A DNA stretch of 64,000 bases from Streptomyces spinoverrucosus (GCF_006539505.1 NZ_BJND01000053.1:1-64000), one strand, 5' to 3'. Positions 1-7,933 are shown, numbered from the stretch's first letter. The notes: a model not told the origin generated them from the letters alone. Program-made: numbers and translations.

Positions 1-64
1 CCGCGCGTACGCGAGTGCGGCCATCGCCGTGGTGGCTGCCACAGTCTGCGGAACACCGAAAGGG

Positions 65-715
65 TCAGCTGCGCGTCGTTCTGCGGAGGTGGTGGCGGAC
101 CGCTCGTTGGGCTACCGGGCCCAGGGCCTCCAGGGCTGCTACCAGGGCACCCAGTTGCTCCAGGGCGTCCAGCGCCGCTGTGGCGCCCTCTGCGTCCACG
201 CCCTCGTACAGTTCGATGCCTACGAAGGACGCCGCCACCGCCCTCGCCAAGCCCCTGGGGTCCGTGAAGTCGCCGAAGGGTGTTTCGGAGAGGACTCGGG
301 TCAGGGCCTTTTCGATCTCCGTGATCCATAGGGCGAGGCCCGCGGCGGTGGCGGGGGCGAGGGTGGGGTGGGTCTGGGCGCCGGCCAGGAGTTGGCCCAG
401 GAGGGCGACGTGGCCGTCCTGGCGTTCCTGGTCGTGGATTTCGCGGCCTACGGCCAGGAGTTCGGAGAGTGTCCTTACCGAGGCGATGCGGAGGCGGTAG
501 CGGGCGACCGACTGTTCCGCGCCGTAGTGGCAGGCCGCTACCAGGAGTTCGTCCACCGAGCCGAAGTGGTAGAAGACCAGCGCCTGGTTGACCCCTGCTG
601 TTGCCGCGATCGTGCGGGCCGAGGTTTTCGCGATGCCCTGTTCCGTGAGGGTGCGGAGTGCGCCTTCGAGGAGTTTGGCTTTTGTGTCGGCGGACTTCGC
701 CGTTTCCGGGCTCAT
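65..715 (-). CDS. TetR/AcrR-family transcriptional repressor
   Basis: Predicted one-component DNA-binding repressor of 216 aa. The N-terminal third has a TetR helix-turn-helix (around residues 20-65, including SARTIAATAGVNQALVFYHF); the rest is a helical ligand-binding domain with no recognisable specificity. The start is the ATG at 715, which overlaps the stop of the upstream DUF4166 gene by ATGA, so this is the last gene of a three-gene operon. A longer open frame upstream has no support because it runs through that gene. Two matching palindromes in the operon promoter (2178-2195 and 2221-2238) are the obvious candidate operators, which would make it an autorepressor (inference). Ligand unknown. 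Confidence 0.9.
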   Translation of the reverse strand: MSPETAKSADTKAKLLEGALRTLTEQGIAKTSARTIAATAGVNQALVFYHFGSVDELLVAACHYGAEQSVARYRLRIASVRTLSELLAVGREIHDQERQDGHVALLGQLLAGAQTHPTLAPATAAGLALWITEIEKALTRVLSETPFGDFTDPRGLARAVAASFVGIELYEGVDAEGATAALDALEQLGALVAALEALGPVAQRAVRHHLRRTTRS

Positions 716-1392
716 GCTCGGGGCTCTTCGCGGACCGGGCGGAGGCCGGGGCGGGTGCCGCAGGTGCGGATGTCCGTGTAGGTCGCCTTGAACCATCCCT
801 CGTAGCCGAAGAGAGGGCCGAAGTGTTTGTTGATGACTTTGACCTGGATGCGGAAGCGGGCCGTCGAGTCGTCGTAGGACTCGCGTACCTCTGCCGTGGC
901 GCCGATCAGGTCGGGGACCCGTACGTCCACCGGGCCCTCCCGGAAGCGGTGTTCGCCCGAGCGGATCAGGAGGGAGCCGTCGGGTTCGGCGCTGAAGCGG
1001 AGGTCGGTGGCGAGGTGCTGGTGGGTGCCCAGGTAGTCGAGGATGCGGTCGCCCTTGGGGCTGAGCACCATCTGGGCGTCGAAGCGGCGCCGGCGTCCGG
1101 GTAGGTCGAAAGTACGCACGAACGTCACCGTCTCACGGCCGAAGCTGTCGGCGTACGGCACGTTCTCGATGATGAAGGGGACGTTCCGGCCGGTGCGCGG
1201 GACGAGGATGTTGCGGGTCGCGCCGAGGGCCAGGAACGGCTTGACGTGGGGGCCGCCGTGCCAGATGCGGTGCATGACACCTCTGCCTGTGCAGGCCTCT
1301 CCGGTGGTGAGGCCGACCGAGAAGCGGCGCCGGAGCTGGGGGTGGAGGCGGTCGAAGTCGGCGCCCATGGCCGTGGCGAAGATCGAGGTCAT
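712..1392 (-). CDS. DUF4166 domain protein
   Basis: A 226-aa protein that matches the DUF4166 family by overall pattern (for example the segment around HRIWHGGPHVKPFLALG and the C-terminal FGPLFGYEGWFKATY). No signal peptide or membrane segment is visible. In other bacteria DUF4166 is often fused to an SDR/epimerase with a DoxX-like tail. Here a DoxX-like tail lies on the neighbouring SRPBCC protein, so the two genes look like split parts of that architecture (inference). The ATG at 1392 overlaps the upstream stop by ATGA, and its own stop overlaps the tetR start by ATGA, indicating translational coupling. Biochemical activity is unknown. Confidence 0.85.
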   Translation of the reverse strand: MTSIFATAMGADFDRLHPQLRRRFSVGLTTGEACTGRGVMHRIWHGGPHVKPFLALGATRNILVPRTGRNVPFIIENVPYADSFGRETVTFVRTFDLPGRRRRFDAQMVLSPKGDRILDYLGTHQHLATDLRFSAEPDGSLLIRSGEHRFREGPVDVRVPDLIGATAEVRESYDDSTARFRIQVKVINKHFGPLFGYEGWFKATYTDIRTCGTRPGLRPVREEPRA

Positions 1393-2150
1393 CGCGGGGT
1401 CTCCAGAGTGCGCAGCAGGCGGGGGGCACGCGCGCGTATGGGTGGGGTGCGTAGGCAGCGGCGGGCCGCCGGTGTGCAGGGGAGGGGGGATTTGAAGATC
1501 GCCAGGCAGGCTGTCACGACCAGGAGGAGGGGATAGAGGTATGCCATGGGTGCCGCAAGCGGGCCGAGGTGGTTGAGGACGGATTCGGTGGCCAGGCCTG
1601 TGCAGGCGAGGGCGAGCAGGGTGGCGCGTGCGGACAGTTCCGCCAGCCAGTTGCGCAGTGCGCGTTCCGGTGTGATGCCGCGCTCCAGCCAGAGGCGGAG
1701 GCGGTCGAAGGACCACGCCGTCGCCCAGCCCATCAGCGGGCGGAAGAGGGCGCGGTCGGCCAGCGCGCCGAAGGCGCCCCAGCGGGGGCGGTAGTCGTAG
1801 CCGGTCAGGAAGCGGACGCCGCCGCCGTCGGGGACGTAGCGCCAGTAGCCGCTGCCCTCCGCCAGGAGGGAGAGGGGGTGGGGGGACGCGAAGCGCAGGG
1901 CCGAGGTGCGGGTGCCGTCGGGGCGTTCCTTCTCGCCCGCCGAGATCCCGGTGCCGGCGATGGTGAGGAAGGGCAGCACCCGCGTGGCGTAGCGGAAGTG
2001 CTGGGGCTCGCCCTCCGCGCGCGGGAGGTAGTCGATCTCGGTGAAGCGCAGGTCCCAGCGCTGGTGCTGGGAGGGGTGCTGGGTGTGTGTCCAGAGCGTG
2101 TCGAGGTCCGCGCAGATGCGTGTCTCTATGTAGAGGCTGCCATGGCCCAT
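1389..2150 (-). CDS. SRPBCC-fold protein with C-terminal DoxX-like membrane helices
   Basis: First gene of the tetR operon, 253 aa. The N-terminal half looks like an SRPBCC/polyketide-cyclase-like lipid-binding domain (segments around WTHTQHPSQHQRWDLRFTEIDY and YWRYVPDGGGVRFLTGYDY). The C-terminal part has two or more hydrophobic segments (around residues 185-230) of a DoxX-like type, suggesting membrane attachment. I place the start at the ATG at 2150, preceded by a GGGGGAA ribosome site. An in-frame ATG at 2207 exists, but translation from it would run through the first palindrome. Linked by ATGA overlaps to the DUF4166 and TetR genes. Substrate unknown; possibly lipid or envelope related. 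Confidence 0.82.
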   Translation of the reverse strand: MGHGSLYIETRICADLDTLWTHTQHPSQHQRWDLRFTEIDYLPRAEGEPQHFRYATRVLPFLTIAGTGISAGEKERPDGTRTSALRFASPHPLSLLAEGSGYWRYVPDGGGVRFLTGYDYRPRWGAFGALADRALFRPLMGWATAWSFDRLRLWLERGITPERALRNWLAELSARATLLALACTGLATESVLNHLGPLAAPMAYLYPLLLVVTACLAIFKSPLPCTPAARRCLRTPPIRARAPRLLRTLETPR

Positions 2151-2177
2151 TGCTTGTTCCCCCAGTTCAGGCAGCTG

Positions 2178-2195
2178 TTTGAGCGAGTGCTCAAG
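2178..2195. promoter_or_regulatory. Candidate TetR operator O1
   Basis: An 18-bp palindrome with arms TTTGAGCG and TGCTCAAG around a 2-bp centre (one imperfect outer pair plus one internal mismatch). It lies 28 bp upstream of the SRPBCC start and shares its core TTGAGCG/GCTCAA arms with the palindrome at 2221. Two copies of one sequence in front of an operon encoding a TetR protein make it a likely binding site (inference). Confidence 0.7.
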
Positions 2196-2220
2196 TGGTG
2201 TGAGCATGACCGTACACCTA

Positions 2221-2238
2221 TTTGAGCGGTCGCTCAAA
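2221..2238. promoter_or_regulatory. Candidate TetR operator O2 (perfect arms)
   Basis: TTTGAGCG-GT-CGCTCAAA: 8-bp arms that are perfect inverted repeats. The centre is 43 bp from the O1 centre, about four helical turns, so both sites would face the same side of the DNA. Lies just upstream of the three-gene operon. Confidence 0.72.
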
Positions 2239-2252
2239 GAGGCGGCAGAAGA

Positions 2253-2279
2253 AAACCCCGGCCCATTGGGCCGGGGTTT
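2253..2279 (-). terminator. Intrinsic terminator after the DUF3817/thiamine-binding pair
   Basis: An 11-bp perfect stem (AAACCCCGGCC / GGCCGGGGTTT) around a 5-base loop, followed on the minus strand by TTC. It sits 15 bp past the stop of the gene ending at 2294 and separates it from the tetR operon. Confidence 0.85.
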
Positions 2280-2293
2280 GTCGTGAGTGCGGG

Positions 2294-2587
2294 TTACTGC
2301 GTCAGGTGGCGTTCCACCGTCTCGACCTTGGACGTGAGGCCGTCCGTCACTCCGGGGCGGATGTCCGCCTTGAGGACCAGGGAGACGCGCGGCGCCCTCT
2401 GCTCCACGGCGGCCACCGCGCGCTTGACGACGTCCAGGACCTCGTCCCACTCGCCCTCGATGGACGTGAACATCGCGTCCGTGCGGTTGGGCAGGCCCGA
2501 TGCGCGGACCACGCGGACGGCGTCGGCGACGTACTCCCCCACGTCCTCGCCGACGCCCAGCGGCGTCACGGAGAAGGCGACGATCAC
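2294..2587 (-). CDS. MTH1187-family thiamine-binding protein
   Basis: A 97-aa small protein of the MTH1187/YqgV family (DUF77), ferredoxin-like folds that bind thiamine or its precursors. The family pattern is seen in IVAFSVTPLGVGEDVGEYV at the N-terminus, the MFTSIEGEWDEV segment and the C-terminal VSLVLKADIRPG. I use the GTG at 2587, which overlaps the stop of the upstream DUF3817 gene (GTGA), because the family starts right at this beta strand; the longer open frame is an overlap artefact. Probably cytoplasmic and translationally coupled to the membrane protein. No transport genes lie next to it, so its role here is unclear. Confidence 0.85.
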   Translation of the reverse strand: MIVAFSVTPLGVGEDVGEYVADAVRVVRASGLPNRTDAMFTSIEGEWDEVLDVVKRAVAAVEQRAPRVSLVLKADIRPGVTDGLTSKVETVERHLTQ

Positions 2588-2928
2588 GCGTTCACGATCC
2601 CTTCCTTGCGGGCGCGCTCCGCGATCACCGCGTTCTCGGCCTCGCGGCGGAGCTTGCGCTCGGCGAAGAAGCCGCCGGTGGGGAGCACGGAGAGGATGAA
2701 GTAGAGGGCGGCCGTGCCGAAGCTCCACTTGGTGCGGTTCCAGGCGTCCGCCCAGAAGATCACGTACAGGATGAACAGGACGCCGTGGATCGCGCCCATC
2801 ACGGGGACCGCGTTGAAGTCCGTGGTCCGCTTCAGCACCGAGCAGACGAGCAGGATCAGGAAGGACACGGCCTCCGGGGCCGAGACCAGGCGGAGGCGGC
2901 GGATGGCGGTGGCGGTCTTGAGATCCAC
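2584..2928 (-). CDS. DUF3817 small integral membrane protein
   Basis: A 114-aa protein of the DUF3817 family with three predicted membrane helices (around residues 18-33, 44-60 and 70-88) and a charged C-terminal tail (ERKLRREAENAVIAERARKEG). The start is a GTG at 2928 with an AAGGTG ribosome site. Transcribed divergently from the AIM24 genes and co-transcribed with the thiamine-binding protein gene. Members of this family are widespread in actinobacteria and their function is unknown. Confidence 0.87.
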   Translation of the reverse strand: MDLKTATAIRRLRLVSAPEAVSFLILLVCSVLKRTTDFNAVPVMGAIHGVLFILYVIFWADAWNRTKWSFGTAALYFILSVLPTGGFFAERKLRREAENAVIAERARKEGIVNA

Positions 2929-2957
2929 GGGTCACCTTCGGTGGAGAGTCGACGACG

Positions 2958-2979
2958 GTTTGTGAACGGAAGCACAAAC
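2958..2979. promoter_or_regulatory. Inverted repeat in the DUF3817/AIM24 divergent promoter region
   Basis: GTTTGTG and CACAAAC form 7-bp perfect arms around an 8-bp spacer, 30 bp upstream of the DUF3817 start in the 194-bp divergent intergenic region. The symmetry suggests a dimeric regulator site; the regulator is unknown. Confidence 0.4.
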
Positions 2980-3122
2980 GCTCGGCCATTGTGGCAAACG
3001 GTGGGTGGAGGGGAGGGCTCGGGGTCCGGGTGCGGCGCCCCCTAGGGGCGCGCTCCGGGGTCGTCTCGGGTCTCGGGCCCTGTCGGCGGAGCCAATCGGC
3101 CGATACCTTCACATCCGTGGCG

Positions 3123-3755
3123 ATGTTCCGACTTCAAGGCAGCAAGGTGCTTGCCGTCGACATGACCGGGGATGCCGTGAAGGCGAAGAACGGGTCGATG
3201 GTCGCGTACGACGGGCAGATGGCGTTCAAGAAGCTGAGCGGCGGCGGTGAGGGCATACGGGGGATGGTGACCCGGCGCATCACCGGTGAGCAGATGACCG
3301 TGATGGAGGTGAAGGGCCACGGGACGTGCTGGTTCGCGGACCGGGCCTCGGAGATCAACCTGGTCGGTCTCCAGGGGGACAAGCTGTACGTGGAGTCGAG
3401 CAATCTGCTGGCGACCGACGGCGGGCTGCGGACGGGCACGTCCTTCACGGGGCTGCGCGGCGCCTCGCAGGGCAACGGGCTGTTCACGACGACCGTCGAG
3501 GGCCACGGGCAGGTGGCGATCATGTCGGACGGGCCGGCGGTGGTGCTGCGGGTGAGCGCGCAGTATCCGCTGACCGTTGATCCGGGGGCGTATGTGGCGC
3601 ATCAGGGGAATCTGCGGCAGTCGTTCCAGTCCGGTGTGACCTTTCGCACATTGATCGGGGAGGGCGGGGGCGAGGCCTTCCAGATGCGGTTCGAGGGGGA
3701 CGGGCTGGTGTACGTCCAGCCCAGTGAGCGGAACACGATCGCGGGGGATGTGTGA
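3123..3755 (+). CDS. AIM24-family protein (first of three)
   Basis: A 210-aa protein of the AIM24 (DUF124/TIGR00266-like) beta-sandwich family. The segments GHGTCWFADRASEINLV, GDKLYVESSNLLATDG, GQVAIMSDGPAVVL and the closing GEAFQMRFEGDGLVYVQPSE follow the usual order. No signal peptide or membrane helix is visible, so it is probably cytoplasmic. The ATG at 3123 is preferred; a GTG two codons earlier is possible. The next gene starts 1 bp after its stop. AIM24 proteins are named after a yeast mitochondrial inner-membrane protein; bacterial roles are unknown. Confidence 0.87.
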   Translation: MFRLQGSKVLAVDMTGDAVKAKNGSMVAYDGQMAFKKLSGGGEGIRGMVTRRITGEQMTVMEVKGHGTCWFADRASEINLVGLQGDKLYVESSNLLATDGGLRTGTSFTGLRGASQGNGLFTTTVEGHGQVAIMSDGPAVVLRVSAQYPLTVDPGAYVAHQGNLRQSFQSGVTFRTLIGEGGGEAFQMRFEGDGLVYVQPSERNTIAGDV

Positions 3756-3756
3756 C

Positions 3757-4407
3757 ATGGGCTTCCGCGAGGTCAATTCGAAGATGGTCGAGGCGACCGT
3801 CATGCCCGGGCAGCGGCTGTTCAGTCAGCGCGGCGCCATGCTCGCCTACAAGGGCGAGGTGGGTTTCACGCCCAACATGAGCGGTGGTCAGGGCGGGATC
3901 ATGTCGATGATCGGGCGGCGGGTCGCGAACGAGGACACGCCCCTGATGACCGTCGAGGGCAGCGGCACCGTGCTGTTCGGGCACGGTGGGCACCACGTGC
4001 AGGTGATCAACCTCGCCGGGGACACGCTGTACGTCGAGGCGGACCGGCTGCTCGCCTTCGAGGGCAGTCTGCAGCAGGGGACGATGTTCATGGGCGCGCA
4101 GGGCGGGGTCATGGGGATGGTGCGGGGGCAGGTCACCGGGCAGGGGCTGTTCACGACCACGCTGAAGGGACATGGGGCGGTGGCCGTGATGGCCCACGGG
4201 GGTGTTTTCGAGATCCCGATCAGTCCGCAGCGGCCGGTGCATGTCGACCCGCAGGCCTACGTGGCCCACCACGGCGACGTGCGCAACAAGCTGTCGACCG
4301 CGCTGGGCTGGCGGGACATGGTGGGGCGCGGCTCCGGGGAGGCGTTCCAGCTGGAGCTGAGCGGCAGCGGTGCGGTGTACGTCCAGGCCTCGGAGGAGAA
4401 GCTGTGA
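3757..4407 (+). CDS. AIM24-family protein (second of three)
   Basis: A 216-aa paralogue of its neighbours. It has the same layout: an N-terminal GQRLFSQRGAMLAYKGEV, then GSGTVLFGHGGHHVQVINL, GDTLYVEADRLLAFEGSL, a Gly/Met-rich loop, and a C-terminal GEAFQLELSGSGAVYVQASE. The ATG at 3757 follows the first gene's stop by one base, and its own stop overlaps the GTG of the third gene (GTGA), so the three are an operon and probably translationally coupled. Possibly the three assemble into one complex (inference). Confidence 0.87.
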   Translation: MGFREVNSKMVEATVMPGQRLFSQRGAMLAYKGEVGFTPNMSGGQGGIMSMIGRRVANEDTPLMTVEGSGTVLFGHGGHHVQVINLAGDTLYVEADRLLAFEGSLQQGTMFMGAQGGVMGMVRGQVTGQGLFTTTLKGHGAVAVMAHGGVFEIPISPQRPVHVDPQAYVAHHGDVRNKLSTALGWRDMVGRGSGEAFQLELSGSGAVYVQASEEKL

Positions 4408-5204
4408 GCTACGGAACTCCGGGCGCCGGGCCGGTCGTGCACGACCCGATGACGCTGCCCGCCGACGACAACGTGAACGCGTACACCTTCTGTGTGGAGC
4501 TGAAGGGGACCCAGTGGTTCCTGCAGAAGGGGAAGATGATCGCCTACTACGGCTCGATCGAGTTCAACGGCGTGGGGCACGGCCGATTGGACCGACTTGT
4601 CCGTACGTCGTTCCATTCGCCACTGCACGCCGCGGACTGGGTCGTGGCGGCGGGCTCGGGCAAGATGCTCCTCGCCGACCGGGCCTTCGACGTGAATTCG
4701 TACGACTTGGACGAAGGCAATCTGACCATTCGCTCGGGCAACCTGCTCGCTTTTCAGCCAACTCTTGCACTCAAGCAGTCGATCGTGCCGGGCTTTCTGA
4801 CACTCATCGGAACCGGAAAGTTCGTGGCTGCCTCTAACGGTCCGGTGGTGTTCATGGAGCCGCCGATCCGGGTGGACCCGCAAGCGCTTGTCGGATGGGC
4901 CGACTGCCCCTCGCCGTGCCACCACTACGACCATGGCTACATGACGGGTGTAATGGGCGGTCTACGTGCGATGACGGGCCTCGGCGGGGCCTCCGGGGAG
5001 GAGCATCAGTTCGAGTTCGCGGGGGCCGGTACGGTGCTGCTCCAGTCGACCGAGACCCTGATGGCCGAGCAGGCCACGGGGGCGACCCCGCACCAGGCCG
5101 GCGTGCCGGGCGGTGGTGGGGTACCCGGAGGGCACGGAACGCAAGGCGGCGCACCGCGTCTTCCCGGACAGCTGGGGGACCTCCAGCGTCGCTTCGGGCT
5201 GTGA
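4404..5204 (+). CDS. AIM24-family protein (third of three, longest)
   Basis: A 266-aa third AIM24 paralogue, starting at a GTG overlapping the previous stop. The AIM24 core is seen in FCVELKGTQWFLQKGKMIAY, SGKMLLADRAFDVNSYDL, GNLTIRSGNLLAFQP, KFVAASNGPVVFM and the closing HQFEFAGAGTVLLQSTE. It differs from the other two by a His/Cys cluster (CPSPCHHYDHGY, about residues 168-180) and a Gly/Pro-rich, low-complexity C-terminal tail of about 45 residues. The cluster could bind a metal (inference). Nothing downstream belongs to the operon; absC follows with its own leader. Confidence 0.85.
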   Translation: MSYGTPGAGPVVHDPMTLPADDNVNAYTFCVELKGTQWFLQKGKMIAYYGSIEFNGVGHGRLDRLVRTSFHSPLHAADWVVAAGSGKMLLADRAFDVNSYDLDEGNLTIRSGNLLAFQPTLALKQSIVPGFLTLIGTGKFVAASNGPVVFMEPPIRVDPQALVGWADCPSPCHHYDHGYMTGVMGGLRAMTGLGGASGEEHQFEFAGAGTVLLQSTETLMAEQATGATPHQAGVPGGGGVPGGHGTQGGAPRLPGQLGDLQRRFGL

Positions 5205-5219
5205 GCGGTAGTCTGCGGA

Positions 5220-5251
5220 GTGTGACGTCGAACGCGTGCGCACTGTCACAC
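5220..5251. repeat. Inverted repeat between the AIM24 operon and absC
   Basis: GTGTGAC and GTCACAC are perfect 7-bp arms around an 18-base loop that itself contains GTGCGCAC. It lies 15 bp after the AIM24 operon stop and 45 bp before absC. It could be a weak terminator or a regulator site in the absC leader; I cannot decide. Confidence 0.35.
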
Positions 5252-5296
5252 CACCCTCAGTAGTTCACCTTTCAACTTCTTAGGTAGACTTCATTT

Positions 5297-5773
5297 ATGG
5301 AGACCGAGACGGCCACGCGCTGGCTGACCGATGCGGAGCAGTGCGCTTGGCGCACCCACCTGGAGGTCAACAGGCTGTTGACGTACCAGCTCGAAAGGGA
5401 CCTGCAGCCGTTCGGCCTGACGATGAACGACTACGAGATCCTGGTGAATCTCTCCGAGTCGGAGGATTTGCGGATGCGGATGAGCGACCTCGCGTCCGCC
5501 ACCTTGCAGTCCAAGAGCCGCCTCTCGCACCAGATCACGCGCATGGAGAACGCCAACCTGGTGCGGCGGGAGAACTGCGAGTCCGACCGCCGCGGACTGT
5601 ACGCGGTGCTCACCGACCACGGCATGGAGACGATGCAGAAGGTCGCTCCCCACCATGTGGCGTCCGTGCGGCGGCACTTCATCGATCTGCTGGCCCCGGA
5701 GTCCCTCACTGACCTCGAAAAAGCCCTGAAGCCCATCGCGGAGCATCTGCGCGGCCAGCGCGGGCGCCCCTGA
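5297..5773 (+). CDS. absC: MarR-family regulator, AbsC-like
   Basis: A 158-aa winged-helix MarR protein: an N-terminal dimerisation helix, then the recognition region (MRMSDLASATLQSKSRLSHQITRMENANLVRR, about residues 58-89, split here only by reading) and the wing with ESDRRGLYAVLT. Length, sequence and position (between the AIM24 genes and the RapA-like two-component pair) match my recollection of AbsC of S. coelicolor. Known for AbsC: it affects antibiotic production and zinc-responsive control of coelibactin genes. Whether that role holds here is inference. It is a single gene, and the kinase gene beyond it converges on it. Confidence 0.85.
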   Translation: METETATRWLTDAEQCAWRTHLEVNRLLTYQLERDLQPFGLTMNDYEILVNLSESEDLRMRMSDLASATLQSKSRLSHQITRMENANLVRRENCESDRRGLYAVLTDHGMETMQKVAPHHVASVRRHFIDLLAPESLTDLEKALKPIAEHLRGQRGRP

Positions 5774-5807
5774 CCAAGAGACCCCCGACCCTGGACCCGA
5801 CAGGGCC

Positions 5808-7271
5808 CTAGGCGAGCGGCAGGCGGAGTTCGAACAGGGCTCCGCCTGTCGGCGCGTCATGGACCGTGAGGGTGCCGCCGTGGCGGGCGGCCACGTCGCG
5901 GGCGATGGCGAGGCCAAGACCGGCTCCGCCCTCGTCCCGGCTGCGGGCCGCGTCCAGCCGTACGAACCGCTCGAAGATCCGCTCCCGGTCACCCTCGGGT
6001 ACGCCGTCCCCGTCGTCCGCGACCCGGACGACCGCCCGGTCACCCTCCCGGCGTACGGCCACGGTGACCGCCGAGCGGGCGTGCCGCTGGGCGTTGTCCA
6101 GCAGATTGGCCAGCACCCGCCCCAGTTGCCCGCGCGATCCGGCCACTTCGAGGGACTCGGCCTCGACCGACACCCCCTTGCGGCCCGCGGCCTGCTCGCG
6201 CGCCAGCTCGGCCAGGTCGACCCGCGTGTCGGTGGGCCGCTCCCCCGCGTCCAGCCGGGCGAGCAGCAGCAGATCGGCGGCGAGCCTTTGCAGTCGTACG
6301 GTGTCCTCGACCGCGCCGTCCAGATCCAGCAACTCCGGGTGCGCGGCGGCTACTTCGAGCTGGGTGCGCAAGGACGCGATGGGGCTGCGCAGCTCGTGCG
6401 AGGCGTCGGCGACGAAACGCCGCTGGCGTTCCACCGAGGTCTCCAGGGCGGCCAGCGTCTCATTGGTGGTGCGGGCGAGGCGGGCGACCTCGTCGTGGGT
6501 GCCCGGTTCGGGGACCCGTCGGGAGAGGTCCTCGGAGGCGGTGATCTCCGCCATCTCACGCCGGATGCCCTCGACCGGGTGCAGCGCACGCCCGGTGACC
6601 AGCCAGGTCACGCCGGCGACGACGCCCAGCAGCAGCGGGAAGCCGATCAGCATGACGGTCTGCGCGGTGCTCACGGCGTTCTGCTCGGCGGCCAGCGGAC
6701 CGCCCGCGTACACGGTGAACGTACCCTGGCCCGGGACCTCGACGGCCACCCCGGCGAAGCGGTAGTCCGCGGCCTCGCCGTCGATCGTCGCGGAGCCGTC
6801 CGTGATGGACGCGTTCTCGGCGATCTCGCCCGGCTGGAGAGCGGCGCCGGAGGAGTCGTCGGAATCGTCGCCTGAGTCGTCCGAGTCATCCGAGTCGTCT
6901 GCATCGGCGTCGCCCGAACCGGTCCCCGGCTCGCGCACCGGCGGCGTCCGCTTCTGGGGCCGTACGGCGTCCGTCCCCGTGCCGCTGATCCGCTCAAGGC
7001 CCTCACTGGCCGCGACCAGCCTGCCGTCCTCGTCGACGACCTGGACGGGTCGGTCGTCGTCGTCCAGGGACAGCTGGTCGTACCGCTTGCCGCCGGCCAG
7101 GTCGGCCGCGACGGCGCGCGCCGAGCGTTCCGCCTGGGCATCGGCCTGCTGGGTCAGGTTGGAGTACAGGGACAGCAGTACGGCGGCCCCCGCGGCGACC
7201 AGTGCCACGGCGACGACGAGGGTGGCGCCGAGCGTGGCCCGGGCCCGCACGGAACCGAACAGGCGTCTCAT
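5808..7271 (-). CDS. Sensor histidine kinase (RapA1/A2-like pair)
   Basis: A 487-aa membrane kinase: TM1 at about 14-36, an extracellular loop of about 165 residues, TM2 at about 205-227, then HAMP, a dimerisation domain with phospho-acceptor H292 (ASHELRSPIASLR) and an HATPase domain (LLDNAQRHA, DDGDGVPE, GAGLGLAIA). The extracellular loop contains a striking Asp/Ser run at about 121-140. The ATG at 7271 overlaps the regulator's stop (ATGA). Gene order suggests the orthologue of the S. coelicolor pair named RapA1/RapA2, reported to affect actinorhodin (from memory). The stimulus is unknown; the acidic loop suggests cations (inference). Confidence 0.9.
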   Translation of the reverse strand: MRRLFGSVRARATLGATLVVAVALVAAGAAVLLSLYSNLTQQADAQAERSARAVAADLAGGKRYDQLSLDDDDRPVQVVDEDGRLVAASEGLERISGTGTDAVRPQKRTPPVREPGTGSGDADADDSDDSDDSGDDSDDSSGAALQPGEIAENASITDGSATIDGEAADYRFAGVAVEVPGQGTFTVYAGGPLAAEQNAVSTAQTVMLIGFPLLLGVVAGVTWLVTGRALHPVEGIRREMAEITASEDLSRRVPEPGTHDEVARLARTTNETLAALETSVERQRRFVADASHELRSPIASLRTQLEVAAAHPELLDLDGAVEDTVRLQRLAADLLLLARLDAGERPTDTRVDLAELAREQAAGRKGVSVEAESLEVAGSRGQLGRVLANLLDNAQRHARSAVTVAVRREGDRAVVRVADDGDGVPEGDRERIFERFVRLDAARSRDEGGAGLGLAIARDVAARHGGTLTVHDAPTGGALFELRLPLA

Positions 7272-7933
7272 CTCGGCGCCTCCAGCCCGTACCCGGCGCC
7301 GCGCACCGTCCGGATCAGCGCCGCGCCCAGCTTGCGGCGCAGCGCGCTGACGTACACCTCGACGATGTTCGGATCGCCCTCGTACGCGAAGTCCCAGACG
7401 TGCTCCAGGATCTCCGCCTTGGACACCACCTCGCCGGCCCGCACGGCGAGCTGCTCCAGCACGGCGAACTCCTTGGCGGTCAGGGCGATCTCGTCGCCGT
7501 CCCGGGAGACCCGGCGGGCGGCGGTGTCGACACGGAGGGGGCCGACCGTGAGGATCGGCGAGGCGCCGTGCTGGCCGCGGCGGCGCAGCAGGGCCCTGAT
7601 GCGGGCGACCAGGACGACGTACGAGAACGGCTTGGTCAGATAGTCGTCGGCGCCCGTGTCCAGGCCCTCCGCCTCGTCGTACTCGCCGTCCTTGGCGGTG
7701 AGCATCAGGATCGGTACGTCGTTGCCGGCGGCGCGGAGGGTGGAGCAGACCCGGTAGCCGTTCATGCCGGGGAGCATGATGTCGAGGACGATCAGGTCGT
7801 ACGGCGACTCGGTCGCCCGGTGCAGGCCCTCCAGGCCGTCGTGGACGACGTCCACGGCGTAGCCCTCCGCCGTCAGGCCCTTGGCCAGGGACAGCGCGAG
7901 GCGTTTCTCGTCCTCCACGATCAGCAGCCGCAT
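7268..7933 (-). CDS. OmpR/PhoB-family response regulator
   Basis: A 221-aa regulator with an N-terminal receiver (acidic pocket VEDE at 6-9, phospho-acceptor D51 in YDLIVLDIMLPG, conserved Lys in LTKPFSY) and a C-terminal winged-helix DNA-binding domain (LTAKEFAVLEQLAVRAGEVV, then RKLGA and TVRGAGYGL). Partner of the kinase encoded downstream with ATGA overlap. Four CTTCAG/CTGAAG motifs at about 10-11 bp spacing lie directly in front of its start and between it and the divergent PepSY gene, typical of OmpR-type binding sites, so it probably controls both directions. Confidence 0.92.
   Translation of the reverse strand: MRLLIVEDEKRLALSLAKGLTAEGYAVDVVHDGLEGLHRATESPYDLIVLDIMLPGMNGYRVCSTLRAAGNDVPILMLTAKDGEYDEAEGLDTGADDYLTKPFSYVVLVARIRALLRRRGQHGASPILTVGPLRVDTAARRVSRDGDEIALTAKEFAVLEQLAVRAGEVVSKAEILEHVWDFAYEGDPNIVEVYVSALRRKLGAALIRTVRGAGYGLEAPR

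Noticed and set aside
1..64. A possible minus-strand gene start with ATG at about 23 (MAALAYAR)
   Set aside because: Only eight codons are visible and no ribosome site precedes it; too short to call.
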